A stretch of DNA of 64,000 nt from Caballeronia sp. TF1N1 (GCF_022878925.1 NZ_CP084628.1:620001-684000), one strand, 5' to 3'; positions 17,472 to 27,407 are shown, counted from the stretch's first letter. Translations and numbers: made by a program. The notes: generated from the letters alone by a model not told the origin.

Positions 17472-18896
17472 TCAGTACTTCATGACGACGAGACGCGTCT
17501 GCGTGAATTCCAGCATGCCGTGCTTGCCGTCGTCACCGCCGATGCCGGAGCGTTTCCAGCCCGCGTGGAAGCCTTGATACGGATCGGCCGGCGTGCGGTT
17601 GATATAAAGCTCGCCCGCTTCGATGGAGTTGGCGACCTTCATCGCCGTGCGATAGTTTTCGGTGTAAAGCACGGACGAAAGACCGAATTGATGATCGTTC
17701 GCCATCGCGATGGCTTCATCGAGCGTGCCGTAGCGCACGACGGCGAGCACCGGCCCGAAGGTTTCTTCCTGCACGATCTCCATGTCCTGACGGCAGTTGG
17801 ACAAAAGCGTCGGCGGATAGAAAAAGCCCTTGCGCTTCGGCACTTCGCCGCCGGTTTCGAGCACAGCGCCTGCCTCGACCGCGCGCATCACCATGGCGTG
17901 AATGCCTTTGCGCGATGCCTCGTTGACGAGCGGCCCCATGAAGCTCGCGTCTTCGAAACGGTCGCCGATCTGCTTGGCCAGCATCTGCTCCTTGAGCAGG
18001 CGAACGAATTCATCGTGGATGCTCGCGTGCGCATAAACGCGCTCGATGGCCGTGCAAAGCTGACCGCCATGCGTGAGCTTCGAGGCGACGAGTTCGCGGG
18101 CGGCCTTCTGCAAGTCGGCATCCGGCTCGATGATCGCGGGCGTCTTGCCGCCCAGTTCCAGCGAAGGCTTCGCAATATTCGCCTTGCAGTATTCGAGCAC
18201 CTTGCGGCCCGCGGAAACGCTGCCCGTCAGCGTGATCATGCCGACGGCCGGATGCGTGCAGACGGCTTCGGCGGTGGCGTGATCCATCGCCAGGATATTG
18301 ACGACGCCCGGCGGCAATGCAGCGCGTTCGACGGCGCGCGCCAATTCGAACGCGGACAGCGGCGTGTTGTTGCTCGGGCGCACGACCACCGTATTGCCCG
18401 CGATCAACGCCGGCGCAACCTTGCGCAGCAGCGTGTAGATGGGGAAATTGAAGGGAATCAGGCAGGCGACGACGCCTATCGGCTCGCGATGCAGCACGAG
18501 GTTTTCGTCGGGCGTATCGCTCGGAATGACTTCGCCTTCGATGCGCCGCGCCCATTCGCTGTGATAGCGCGTGATCTGCGCGGCGTAGATGGCTTCGTTG
18601 GTGGCGTCCGTCAGGCTCTTGCCCGACTCGGAGGCGAGCGCCGCGCCGATATCGGCGGAGGCTTCGACGATGGCGTCCGCGAGACGCTGCATGTGCACCG
18701 CGCGCTCGGCGGCGGGCATCACGCGCCAGCGCTTTTGCGCGGCGGCGGCGAATTCAACGGCTTGCAGCGCCTCTTCGCGCGTTGCGTTGTGCACGTGGCC
18801 GAGCACTTCTTCGGTAGCCGGATTGACGACGGCGGTGCGTTGATCGCTTGCGGGCGCGATGAAACATCCGTTCACGAAATTGCGTTCTGACTTCAT
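17472..18896 (-). CDS. aldA: NAD-dependent aldehyde dehydrogenase, lactaldehyde/glycolaldehyde type (AldA-like)
   Basis: 474 residues. Catalytic Glu in LELGGKTPAII (near 247) and Cys in HGGQLCTAIERVY (near 281). The C-terminus, YQGFHAGWKRSGIGGDDGKH, is nearly that of E. coli AldA, which oxidises L-lactaldehyde and glycolaldehyde. ATG 18896 is chosen over upstream in-frame codons because homology begins there (FVNGCFIAPASDQRTAVVNPATEE). It is the first gene of the minus-strand operon with the MFS, dehydratase and GMC genes, and is divergent from a porin. The combination suggests catabolism of a sugar acid or deoxysugar via a short aldehyde. Confidence 0.9.
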   Translation of the reverse strand: MKSERNFVNGCFIAPASDQRTAVVNPATEEVLGHVHNATREEALQAVEFAAAAQKRWRVMPAAERAVHMQRLADAIVEASADIGAALASESGKSLTDATNEAIYAAQITRYHSEWARRIEGEVIPSDTPDENLVLHREPIGVVACLIPFNFPIYTLLRKVAPALIAGNTVVVRPSNNTPLSAFELARAVERAALPPGVVNILAMDHATAEAVCTHPAVGMITLTGSVSAGRKVLEYCKANIAKPSLELGGKTPAIIEPDADLQKAARELVASKLTHGGQLCTAIERVYAHASIHDEFVRLLKEQMLAKQIGDRFEDASFMGPLVNEASRKGIHAMVMRAVEAGAVLETGGEVPKRKGFFYPPTLLSNCRQDMEIVQEETFGPVLAVVRYGTLDEAIAMANDHQFGLSSVLYTENYRTAMKVANSIEAGELYINRTPADPYQGFHAGWKRSGIGGDDGKHGMLEFTQTRLVVMKY

Positions 18897-19197
18897 GTTT
18901 CTCGATGATTCCTGGTTCGATGACGGGCGACGGCGGCCGCAGCGGAAAAACCAGCGCCGCTGATGTCGCGGCTGCCTCTTACGACTTTCGGCCCATTTTT
19001 CCGCGCTTCGCGCTGCAGCGACAAGCGAAGAATTTGCTGGCAGAACATTCAAAAAACTCACGTTCGATGTTCGGCGAAATCCCTTTGCAAGCGCGCGTCG
19101 ATCACGCACAATCCGTCGCTCATCGTTAGCCATCCTTGGCGTTTTCGCGTGAGCGATGCCGACGTCATCGGATAAAACAAGAAAACTTGAGACTTTC
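18897..19197. other. Divergent promoter region, aldA-like operon / porin
   Basis: 301 bp without a gene. The porin-side half is AT-richer. An imperfectly spaced inverted repeat GAACAT-N18-ATGTTC lies at 19043-19072. I cannot assign -10/-35 boxes with confidence. Confidence 0.35.
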
Positions 19198-20343
19198 ATG
19201 AGAATTAAAGCCATTCTGTTCGCAGCGGTCTGCTGCCTGTCTTCCTCCGTCTTTGCAGCGAGCAGCGTCACGCTATACGGCGTGCTCGACGAAGGCCTCG
19301 ACTACACGAGCAACGTCGGCGGAAATCACGCCTATGAATTGACGAGCGGTTATGCGTCGGGCAGCCGCTGGGGCTTGCGCGGGGTCGAAGATCTCGGCGG
19401 CGCGACTCAGGCCGTGTATCAACTGGAAAGCGGTTTGAACCTGAGCAACGGCGCGGCGGGTCAGGGTGGCCGCATGTTCGGCCGTCAGGCTTTCGTGGGC
19501 GTGCAGAACGAACGCTTCGGTTCGGTGACGCTTGGGCGTCAGTACGATTCCGTCGTCGATTACCTTGCGCCGACCACCGCCAACGGCAACTTCGCGGGCT
19601 ATCTGTTCGCGCATCCGTTCGACAACGACAACACGGACAACTCGTTTCGCGTGAACAACGCGGTGAAGTATGCGAGTCCGTCTTTCGGCGGCTTCAAGTT
19701 CGGCGGCTTGTATGGCTTCAGCAACAGCACGGGTTTCACGGACAACCGCTTGTATAGCGTCGGCGCTTCGTATGCGAATGGCGGCTTGCTGGCCGGCGCG
19801 GCATATATGCGCGCGGACGGCGTCGGCGCGGGTGGCATCGGCGCCATCGCGGCCAACGATGCGAGCTTCGTCGCGCGACGCATGCAGGTCTACGGCGCGG
19901 GCGTGAACTACTCGTTCGGCCCCGCAACGGCAGGCTTCGCCTATACGAATTCGAGTTATCGCGATCCGTCGACCAATGGCTATATAGGCGGCACGCTCGT
20001 GGCAGCAGGCAACACGCTCAACGCCGTCAAGTATCAGAACTTCGAAGTGAACGGCAAGTACCAGTTCACGCCGGCGTTCTTCATCGGCGCGCAGTATGTG
20101 TATTCCATCGAGACGTACGACGCGGCTTCAGGCACGGTCAAGCCGAAGATTCACTCGTTCGGCTTGATGGCGGATTACTTCCTGTCCAAGCGCACGGACG
20201 TCTATGTGCAAGGCGCATATCAGAAAATCCACGGGCCTTCGACGGATTCGGTGCTGGACAACGCGTATATTCCGGGCGCGCAGCAAGTGTCGTCGAATTC
20301 GAATCAGTTCGTCGCGCGAGTGGCTTTGCGGCACGCGTTCTGA
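19198..20343 (+). CDS. Gram-negative general porin (Burkholderia OmpC/Opc type)
   Basis: 381 residues. Signal peptide to about residue 20 (AAVCCLSSSVFA), mature start ASSVTLYGVLDEGLDYTSN, conserved GLRGVEDLGGATQAVYQLESG and the terminal aromatic of outer-membrane barrels (VARVALRHAF). It is predicted to be a 16-stranded trimeric diffusion channel in the outer membrane. It lies divergent to the sugar-acid-type operon, so it may serve uptake of that substrate. A rho-independent terminator follows. Confidence 0.95.
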   Translation: MRIKAILFAAVCCLSSSVFAASSVTLYGVLDEGLDYTSNVGGNHAYELTSGYASGSRWGLRGVEDLGGATQAVYQLESGLNLSNGAAGQGGRMFGRQAFVGVQNERFGSVTLGRQYDSVVDYLAPTTANGNFAGYLFAHPFDNDNTDNSFRVNNAVKYASPSFGGFKFGGLYGFSNSTGFTDNRLYSVGASYANGGLLAGAAYMRADGVGAGGIGAIAANDASFVARRMQVYGAGVNYSFGPATAGFAYTNSSYRDPSTNGYIGGTLVAAGNTLNAVKYQNFEVNGKYQFTPAFFIGAQYVYSIETYDAASGTVKPKIHSFGLMADYFLSKRTDVYVQGAYQKIHGPSTDSVLDNAYIPGAQQVSSNSNQFVARVALRHAF

Positions 20344-20371
20344 TCTAGCTGACATTGAGTTCGTGGTGCGG

Positions 20372-20398
20372 AAGGCCGGACGCTCGTTCGGCCTTTTT
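20372..20398 (+). terminator. Rho-independent terminator of the porin gene
   Basis: Hairpin AAGGCCG ... CGGCCTT with loop, followed by five T, 29 bp after the porin stop. Confidence 0.85.
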
Positions 20399-20412
20399 CT
20401 TGGGCGTGAAAC

Positions 20413-22206
20413 TCAACTCCCGATCACCACCGAAATCTCCCCCAACGGCGCCTTCGAGCCATTCGGCACGACTGCCCTGAGCGGGAACCCGAGCGTTCCC
20501 CTGAACGTGACGAAGCGGCTCATCTGAAAACGCACACCGCCGCCGATGCTCGCAAGCGATGCATTGTTGACCTCGCCCGCTTCGGGGATGCGGTTCCACA
20601 CGTGCCCTGCATCGAAAAACACAAACGGCTGCATCGCCGCGAAGCCGAACGTGATGGCCGGCGAGCGCAACTCCGTCTGCACGTTCCAGCCGCGATCGCC
20701 TTGCGCCGCGTACGGGTCGTAGCCGCGCACGGTCGAGTCGCCGCCAATCCCGAGTTCCTCGCTCGGCAAAAGCGTGTTGTTGGTCCACTGCACGAGCCCG
20801 CGCGCAGATACCGAAAAGCCCGTCGCACCCAGCGGCGTATCGCGTTGCGCGGACAGTTGCAGATACTGATAGCGCGGTTTCGCGCCGAGACGCGCGGTAT
20901 CGAAGGCGTCGCTGTTGTTGCTGCCGTCGAGATAGCCGGGGCTCGCGTAGAGCGATGCATTCAGATGCGTGTCGCCGGATGCGTCGCTCTTCGTCAAATC
21001 GTAGGCAAGCACGAACTGATGGACGTGCGTATTGGCATTGAACACCTGAAATCCGCCGAATTCGAGGTCGTTGTTCGAGCGCTTGAAGTCGTAGCCGAGT
21101 TGCAGTTGCTGCTGCCACGCACCCGCCTTTTCGAGCGGCGGAAGGCGCCAGTCGTAGCGAAAACTGAGCTGCGCGCTCGTCCCCGTCTGTCCGTAACTGT
21201 CCGGCAAGCGTGGCGTACTTTGCGCATACACCCCGAACAGTTCGATACGGTCGAGCCACGGCAGCGGCGCAATCAGGTTGAACGAATGCGCGATGAAGCG
21301 CGCCCGGTTAGGCCGCCCTTCGATATCCGGATTACCCGAAATGAGGTCGTTGCTCGCCGTCGCCTGATAGCCGATGCGCGCATCCGTGCCGAACAGATTG
21401 CCATAGTCGAAACCCGCAAGCAGGCGGTCGCGGCCCAGGTCCGGCACGCCGTCGTTGTTGTAGCCGCCATAGACGCGCAACGGCAGCCGGTCCTCGGTCT
21501 GCAGGACGACATCGGTGGTATTCGCGGCGGCGCCCGGCGCATAGATCACGTCGACACGGCGATACGGGTTCGAATTCAGGAGCGCGAGGCCCGCGGCGAC
21601 ATCGGCTTCGCGGATCGGCTCGCCGGTGGGCAGAGGCATCTCGCGGGCGAGGAGTGCATCGGAGAAATAGCGATTGCCTTGAGGGAGCACGCGCCCCGCG
21701 CGAAACTCGGCAATCGCAATGCGCACCACGCCGTCGCTCACGTCCTGCTCGGGCACGTAGACATCGACGAGCGGCAGGCCCGCCTCGCGATAACGCTGCA
21801 CGACGGCGCGGCGAATTTCGGCCAGACGCGCGAAGGTGAGAGGATGGGCGAGATCGGCCGCGAAGGTATCGAGGAAGTTGGAATCGAGCAGCGGCGCGCC
21901 ACTGGCCGTGATCGCAGCGCTCTGCGTGCCTTGCGTGCTGGCGGAACCGGCCGCGCCGTCCGAGCGCACGAAAGCGATGCCGCGTAAATCCGCGATCGCT
22001 ACGGCCTGCGACGCATCGCCGGATTCGGCGGGCGGCTGCGGTGCACGCGGACGCTCGGCGGCGGGCGGGACAATCGGCGCGACGTCTTTATATGATTGCG
22101 CGTGCGCTGCATCGGTATAAGCGGCGGCATAAACAGCGGCATGAGCGGCGGCAATGCAGCACGCGAGCCGCGTGAACCGCACGCTCCCCTTCGATGCCCG
22201 CGTCAT
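20413..22206 (-). CDS. Two-partner secretion pore, ShlB/FhaC/HecB family (orphan TpsB)
   Basis: 597 residues. Signal peptide (to about residue 36, AAHAQS), a proline-rich linker, POTRA domains at about 105-235 (LAEIRRAVVQRYREAGLPLVDVYVPEQ; GLALLNSNPYRRVDVIYAPG), then an Omp85-type barrel starting at RVYGGYNNDG. The family-defining lid-loop motif VRGY is present near residue 495. Such proteins export a large TpsA exoprotein through the outer membrane. No TpsA gene is adjacent: neighbours are a porin and an MFS gene. The C-terminal residue is Ser (VVIGS), not the usual aromatic. Confidence 0.88.
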   Translation of the reverse strand: MTRASKGSVRFTRLACCIAAAHAAVYAAAYTDAAHAQSYKDVAPIVPPAAERPRAPQPPAESGDASQAVAIADLRGIAFVRSDGAAGSASTQGTQSAAITASGAPLLDSNFLDTFAADLAHPLTFARLAEIRRAVVQRYREAGLPLVDVYVPEQDVSDGVVRIAIAEFRAGRVLPQGNRYFSDALLAREMPLPTGEPIREADVAAGLALLNSNPYRRVDVIYAPGAAANTTDVVLQTEDRLPLRVYGGYNNDGVPDLGRDRLLAGFDYGNLFGTDARIGYQATASNDLISGNPDIEGRPNRARFIAHSFNLIAPLPWLDRIELFGVYAQSTPRLPDSYGQTGTSAQLSFRYDWRLPPLEKAGAWQQQLQLGYDFKRSNNDLEFGGFQVFNANTHVHQFVLAYDLTKSDASGDTHLNASLYASPGYLDGSNNSDAFDTARLGAKPRYQYLQLSAQRDTPLGATGFSVSARGLVQWTNNTLLPSEELGIGGDSTVRGYDPYAAQGDRGWNVQTELRSPAITFGFAAMQPFVFFDAGHVWNRIPEAGEVNNASLASIGGGVRFQMSRFVTFRGTLGFPLRAVVPNGSKAPLGEISVVIGS

Positions 22207-22485
22207 GCGCTACCGGCGCGCCGATGCGCGGGCCAACCACGGCGAATATCGAACGTCTGTCGCAAAGGCGCTCCTCGTCTCAATGTCCGCATTGTCACGC
22301 GGCGGCCTGACATCGTACTCGCTAATGGCCTGACCGTGAGCGCGCGAGGCGAAGCTCGAAAGCGCCACGATGTCGGTGTCGATCACGAATTGGTCGCACA
22401 CGTGCTCAGGCGCCGTTCCGGTTTCAGGTAGCATCGGGTGCGAACGCACCTCGACCAAGGGCCGTTCCGAACGCAAACGAGTGTC

Positions 22486-23844
22486 ATGACAAAAATAGCA
22501 GACGAAACGCCGCAGTTTTCCGATCAGACACAGAGCGAGACAACGCCGGAGTCCTCATCCATCGCACGGACCGGACCGCTCACCGAAGCCAAGCTCTTCG
22601 GCCGTCAGACACCGCCTTCGGGCGGCGACCCGCTTCCGCCGCCACCGCCCGGCGGCGCGGGCAGCAGTTATCGCGCGCTCGCGGGCCTGTTGTGCGGCTA
22701 TGCGCTGCTCGTCGCGGGAAACGGACTCTTCCAGACGCTGATACCGCTGCGCATCCTGCAGGCGGGGTATCCGACGCTCGTGATCGGCCTCATTCAGTCG
22801 TGCTATTACCTGGGCTTCATTCTCGGCGCGGTGGTGAACCGGCGGCTCATCGACCGGATCGGGCAGCATCGGACATTCGTGGCTTTTTCAGCGGCCGCGT
22901 CGATTCTCGCGCTGGCGTTCGGCGCGAGCGAGTCGCCGTGGCTCCTCGCGCTCGTGCGTATTCTGACGGGCGTCGCGTTCATGGGGCTTTATACGTCCAT
23001 CGAGAGCTGGCTCAACGGCACGGTGGAGAACGAGCGGCGCGGCCAGGTCTTCGGCTCGTATGCAGCCATCAACTATCTCGCGGTCGGCACCGGGCAGTTC
23101 TTGCTGAATGTCGGCGCGGGCACGGGTGCGCAGCAATTCTCCATCGCCGCCGCGCTGTTCGCCGCCGCCGTGCTGCCCGTGACCTTGCTGGAAGGCTGGC
23201 CCGTCAAGGTCGCCGATGAAAACCTCGACCGCGTGCCCGCCCGAACCTGGCGCGAGAGCCTGCGCGAGATGATGGCCGCGACGCCGCTCGCGGTTCCGGG
23301 CTGCATTCTCGCGGGCTTTCTCTACAGCGCGTTCTATTCGATGACGCCGGTCTATCTTCAACGCTCCGGCTTTTCGACGAGCGAACTCGCGACCTTCATG
23401 GGCGTGGCGCTAATCGGCGCACTCCTGCCGCAATGGCCGATGGGCCGTCTCTCCGACAAAGTGGACAGACGGCGTCTCGTGTTCTACACGGCATCGATTT
23501 CGGCGACCTTGAGCTTCGTGCTGCTGTGCTTCGATTTTCGCGCGGTGGTGTGGTGCGGCACGCTGGCGTATGTCGCGGTGACGTTCACGCAATACGGGCT
23601 CATCGTTTCGCACGTGCATGACAGAACGGAGGCGCATTTGCGCGTCGCAATCTCGGCGACCTTGCTCGTGCTGTTCTCACTCGGCGGCATGACCGGTCCG
23701 GCGCTGGCTTCGCTATTGATGACCGTCTTTGGTCCGCGCGGACTCTTTCTCTTCAACGGGCTGTCGTGCGTGTTGCTCGCGCTCTGCGCACGTCGGGCCC
23801 TTCATGCCGGTTCCGGCAGCGTCGCCGCGAGAACGGCTGGCTGA
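22486..23844 (+). CDS. MFS transporter, YcaD-like
   Basis: 452 residues from ATG 22486. An unusually long polar N-terminal tail of about 60 residues containing a proline run (DPLPPPPPGG) precedes the first membrane segment (LAGLLCGYALLVAGNGLFQTL). Twelve segments follow, with MFS motif A as VVNRRLIDRIGQHR and again as GRLSDKVDRRRL in the second half. This YcaD/proteobacterial type is of unknown substrate. It ends 9 bp before the convergent DUF4105 gene. Confidence 0.88.
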   Translation: MTKIADETPQFSDQTQSETTPESSSIARTGPLTEAKLFGRQTPPSGGDPLPPPPPGGAGSSYRALAGLLCGYALLVAGNGLFQTLIPLRILQAGYPTLVIGLIQSCYYLGFILGAVVNRRLIDRIGQHRTFVAFSAAASILALAFGASESPWLLALVRILTGVAFMGLYTSIESWLNGTVENERRGQVFGSYAAINYLAVGTGQFLLNVGAGTGAQQFSIAAALFAAAVLPVTLLEGWPVKVADENLDRVPARTWRESLREMMAATPLAVPGCILAGFLYSAFYSMTPVYLQRSGFSTSELATFMGVALIGALLPQWPMGRLSDKVDRRRLVFYTASISATLSFVLLCFDFRAVVWCGTLAYVAVTFTQYGLIVSHVHDRTEAHLRVAISATLLVLFSLGGMTGPALASLLMTVFGPRGLFLFNGLSCVLLALCARRALHAGSGSVAARTAG

Positions 23845-23853
23845 CCCAAGCAC

Positions 23854-24681
23854 TCAATGAGCGCGCCGGATCGCCGCCGAAAAGTCTTCGTCGATCAGCG
23901 CGCCTTCCGGCCGCACGATGAGACTGCGCCGCTTGAGTTCATCGAACGTCGAGGTGTTGTCGAGCAGGCCCATGCGATAGGTGTAGTCGTCGGCGTGGCC
24001 GCTTAGCAGCACCTTCCAGCTATAACGAAGATGCGGCGCGACCGTTCGCGCGTGATGCAGGATATTGCTCGTGCAGTTGTTGAAGAGCGTGTGATAGAAC
24101 TCGGGGCGTTCGTTCAGGTCGTTCACGCGTCGCATGTAGTCTTTGAACAGCGCGCGCACGGTGGCGGCCGTGACCTGCGCGCGATACAGCGACACGCGTT
24201 CGCGCCGTATATCGGTACGCACGCCGATCAGATCGCGCTCGTCGGCCACGACATAGATCAGATCGTAATGCTTGAAGAAGCCGCGCCACGTCGAATAATG
24301 CTGCCCTTGCCGACGGCGCGTTTCGATTGAGATGGAGAGATAACGGCCATCGTCGAAACCGAAGCTGACGAACACATGTGCAATGGATTCATGCGTCCAG
24401 CGCGACACCACGAGATCGACCGTCTGTAGTCGCGAGATGTCATAGATGGCGTCGAAATAGGCGGGCGTGGCTTCGTCCCGCGTTCGGTAGACAAAGTTGC
24501 GGACATTGCGAATACGCACTTGGTCGCCGCACCACATGGCGGACGCGGTCCGTGCATATTCCTCCACCCAAGGCGCGCTCTTTTCCGTGCCGGATTTCAC
24601 GGTCGGACTCCATGAAAGGCTCGTGAACAACTGCCACTGTACCGCGAGACTTCGTGCGACTCGAAGCGCGGAACGATTCAT
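23854..24681 (-). CDS. DUF4105 domain protein
   Basis: About 275 residues from ATG 24681 (a TTG at 24735 is longer). The DUF4105 core is clear: GDQVRIRNVRNFVYRTRDE, SIAHVFVSFGFDDGRYLSISIETRR, ADERDLIGVRT and the NNCTSNILHHART catalytic-looking Asn-Cys region, reminiscent of NlpC/P60-like enzymes. The function is unknown. Most relatives I know of carry two or three N-terminal membrane segments ahead of this domain; here the sequence before it is short and not clearly hydrophobic, and I find no membrane segment in the other frames upstream. The gene may be N-terminally eroded or a soluble variant. Confidence 0.82.
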   Translation of the reverse strand: MNRSALRVARSLAVQWQLFTSLSWSPTVKSGTEKSAPWVEEYARTASAMWCGDQVRIRNVRNFVYRTRDEATPAYFDAIYDISRLQTVDLVVSRWTHESIAHVFVSFGFDDGRYLSISIETRRRQGQHYSTWRGFFKHYDLIYVVADERDLIGVRTDIRRERVSLYRAQVTAATVRALFKDYMRRVNDLNERPEFYHTLFNNCTSNILHHARTVAPHLRYSWKVLLSGHADDYTYRMGLLDNTSTFDELKRRSLIVRPEGALIDEDFSAAIRRAH

Positions 24682-24998
24682 GCGAAAGCGCCGGTATGCC
24701 CGAATATCCGCATGAACGCGCCGGTCTGAAAACAAGGATTGCGATGCCCGCTTACAATTGCTTCATCAGCCAGGATGCGCCGCCCGGAGTAGAAATGACC
24801 GGCCGTGCCGCATCGACATGCAGAAAAAAATCCGGCTCAAAGACCGGCGTGCGAACCGTAAATCGTCTTCGACCATCGTGTCAGGGCCGCACGAAGCCCG
24901 CGACCCGATCGTCGTCTTAATGCGTCTGCTGCCTGGAAGCTTGCGGCCATTGGACAAACCGGCGCGCCTTTGCGCCGCCGAAACGCCTTCTCGAGACA

Positions 24999-27389
24999 AT
25001 GACGGACAACTCCTCCACCGCACACAGCAGTGAGTTCAATGCGCCCGATGCATCGGCGTATGCCGAATGCGCGCGCGAGCCCATTCACGTTCCCGGCGGC
25101 ATCCAGCCGCACGGTCTTCTTTTGAGCATCGACGCACAAGGCGCGATCTTGCAAGTGAGTGGCAATGTCGCGCAACTCACGTCGATCGCGCCCGAGCGTT
25201 GCCTCGGCGAGCCGCTGTCGTTCGTCATCGGCGATGAAGCCAGCCGCCGCGCCGTCGCCGAATTGGGAAGGCTTACGCGCGATGGCGCGACGATCCACAC
25301 GGGCAATGTCGTCATCGATCATTGGAGCCAAAGCGGCCCGTTCGCGCTCGTCGTGCATCGGCATGAAGGCTTGCTTTTCGTTGAACTGGAACCCGCGCAA
25401 CATACCGCCGAAGTGTTTTCGAGCATGTATCCGCTCGTGCGCTCCTTCGTCACCGAAGTGCAGTCCATGCGCACGGTCGAGCAGCTTTGCCAGTTCGCGG
25501 CGACGGAGATTGCGCGCATTACCGGTTTCGGGCGCACGCTCGTCTATCAATTCGACGATGCCGGCAACGGCCACGTGCTCGCCGAAGCCATCGAGCCGGG
25601 CTATCAGTCATACCTGAACCAGTATTTCCCCGCGTCCGATATTCCCGCCCAGGCGCGCGAACTCTACAAGCGCAATCGCATCCGCCTGATTTCGAACGCC
25701 GATTACGAAGCCGCGCCGCTCGTGCCCGCGCTGCATCCGCAGACTGGCCGGCCGACCGATCTCACCTACGCGTCCTTGCGCAGCGTTTCGCCCGTGCATC
25801 TGCAATATATGCGCAACATGGGCACGCTTGCCTCGATGTCGATGTCCATCGTCGTCGACGACACGCTCTGGGGATTGATCTCCTGTCATCACGCGACGCC
25901 GCGCCTGCCGCCCTTCGAAGTACGCACGGCTTGCGAGCATGTCGCGCAGATCGTCTCGCTGCAGATCGAGGCGCGTGAAACACAAAACGAAGCGCATTAC
26001 CGGCTCGAACTGCGCCGCATGCTTTCGAAGCTGCTTTCGTCGATGGCCAATACCGACAGCTTCGTCGAAGCCCTGGTCAACGACTCGAACGACCTGCTCG
26101 GCTTGACGCGGGCATCGGGCGCGGCGGTGATCTTCGAGGGGCGCACGTCGCTCATCGGCGTGACGCCGAGCGAGCACGACGTGACAGCGCTTGTCGACTG
26201 GCTCGATCAGCAAAGCGAGGACGTGGTGCTGTCGGATCGCGCATCGGCGGATTGTCCCGTGCTGCCAGATTCGCCGAATGTCGCGGGTTTTCTCGCGGTA
26301 TCGATCTCGAAGATCTATCGCAATTACGTGATCTGGTTTCGCCGCGAGGTGGTGCAGACCATCGAATGGGCAGGCGATCCGCGCGCGAAGCTAACGGGGC
26401 TTTCTTCTTCGCTCTCGCCGCGCGTGAGCTTCGAAACGTGGACCGACGAGGTGCGCAATCGCTCCTTGCCGTGGCGCACCGCCGAGCGCGAGATTGCGCT
26501 GGAGTTCCGCGCGGCCGTGCTCGGCATCGTGCTGCGGCGTGCGGAAGAGATCGCGCAACTGGCGACCGAACTCGGCCGCGCAAATCACGAACTGGAAGGC
26601 TTTTCGTACACGGTGTCGCACGATCTGCGAGCGCCGTTGCGGCATATCGTGGGCTTTGCGGATCTGCTCAAGCAGATGGACGGCCAGAAACTGTCGGAGC
26701 GTGGGCGCGGCTATCTGGAGCGTATCGTGACATCGGCACGCTTCGGCGGGCGTCTCGTCGACGACCTGCTTTCCTTCGCGCAACTCGGCCGCGCGGCGTT
26801 GCGGCCGCATAAGGTCGATATGCATGCGCTCGTGCATACGGTCATCCAGACCGACATCGACGAGGAAACGTCAGCGCGTGTGCACTGGAAGGTGGATGCG
26901 CTGCCGCCCACCGAAGCGGATCACGTCTTTTTGCATGTGGCGTTGAACAACATCATCGCCAATGCGGTCAAGTTCAGCGGCGCGCGCGAGCAACCGGTCA
27001 TCGAAATCGGCTCGCGGGAAGGCACGGGCGAACTCGCGGGCTACACGGTGTACTTCGTGCGCGACAACGGCGTGGGCTTCGACATGCGCTACGTGGACAA
27101 GCTCTTCGGCGTGTTCCAGCGGCTGCACGTCGATGAAAAATTCGATGGCACGGGAATCGGGCTTGCGAACGTGCGGCGGATCATCGAGCGTCATGGGGGC
27201 AAGGTCTGGGGCGAAGGCCAGCCGGATCACGGCGCGACGTTCTTCATTGCGTTGCCTAAGCAGTATCGGCCGGAAAGCGGCGTGCGGCGCGATACGGCGG
27301 CTTCGGCGCTGGCGCGGCTGGCAGCGGGAACGGGCGGCGCGGCGCAGGATTTCGAACAGCTCGTCAAGCGCTCGGAAGAGAAGAAATAA
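24999..27389 (+). CDS. bphP: Bacteriophytochrome histidine kinase
   Basis: 796 residues. Order: PAS (about 20-130), GAF (140-310), PHY (330-500), HisKA (530-595), HATPase (635-745). The bilin-attachment Cys is at residue 24 (ECAREPIHVPGGIQPHG), the GAF motif FPASDIPAQAREL and the PHY tongue SPRVSFETW are intact, so it should bind biliverdin and photoswitch between red and far-red forms. H-box SHDLRAPLRH (His about 541), N box NNIIANAVKFSG and G boxes DNGVGFD/GTGIGLANV are present, so kinase activity is likely. No response regulator or heme oxygenase is adjacent. Confidence 0.96.
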   Translation: MTDNSSTAHSSEFNAPDASAYAECAREPIHVPGGIQPHGLLLSIDAQGAILQVSGNVAQLTSIAPERCLGEPLSFVIGDEASRRAVAELGRLTRDGATIHTGNVVIDHWSQSGPFALVVHRHEGLLFVELEPAQHTAEVFSSMYPLVRSFVTEVQSMRTVEQLCQFAATEIARITGFGRTLVYQFDDAGNGHVLAEAIEPGYQSYLNQYFPASDIPAQARELYKRNRIRLISNADYEAAPLVPALHPQTGRPTDLTYASLRSVSPVHLQYMRNMGTLASMSMSIVVDDTLWGLISCHHATPRLPPFEVRTACEHVAQIVSLQIEARETQNEAHYRLELRRMLSKLLSSMANTDSFVEALVNDSNDLLGLTRASGAAVIFEGRTSLIGVTPSEHDVTALVDWLDQQSEDVVLSDRASADCPVLPDSPNVAGFLAVSISKIYRNYVIWFRREVVQTIEWAGDPRAKLTGLSSSLSPRVSFETWTDEVRNRSLPWRTAEREIALEFRAAVLGIVLRRAEEIAQLATELGRANHELEGFSYTVSHDLRAPLRHIVGFADLLKQMDGQKLSERGRGYLERIVTSARFGGRLVDDLLSFAQLGRAALRPHKVDMHALVHTVIQTDIDEETSARVHWKVDALPPTEADHVFLHVALNNIIANAVKFSGAREQPVIEIGSREGTGELAGYTVYFVRDNGVGFDMRYVDKLFGVFQRLHVDEKFDGTGIGLANVRRIIERHGGKVWGEGQPDHGATFFIALPKQYRPESGVRRDTAASALARLAAGTGGAAQDFEQLVKRSEEKK

Positions 27390-27407
27390 GCGCTTCGTTA
27401 TTTGAGC

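Noticed and set aside
20602..21987. 461-codon plus-strand frame
   Set aside because: Antisense shadow of the TpsB gene, Arg/Ala/His-rich.
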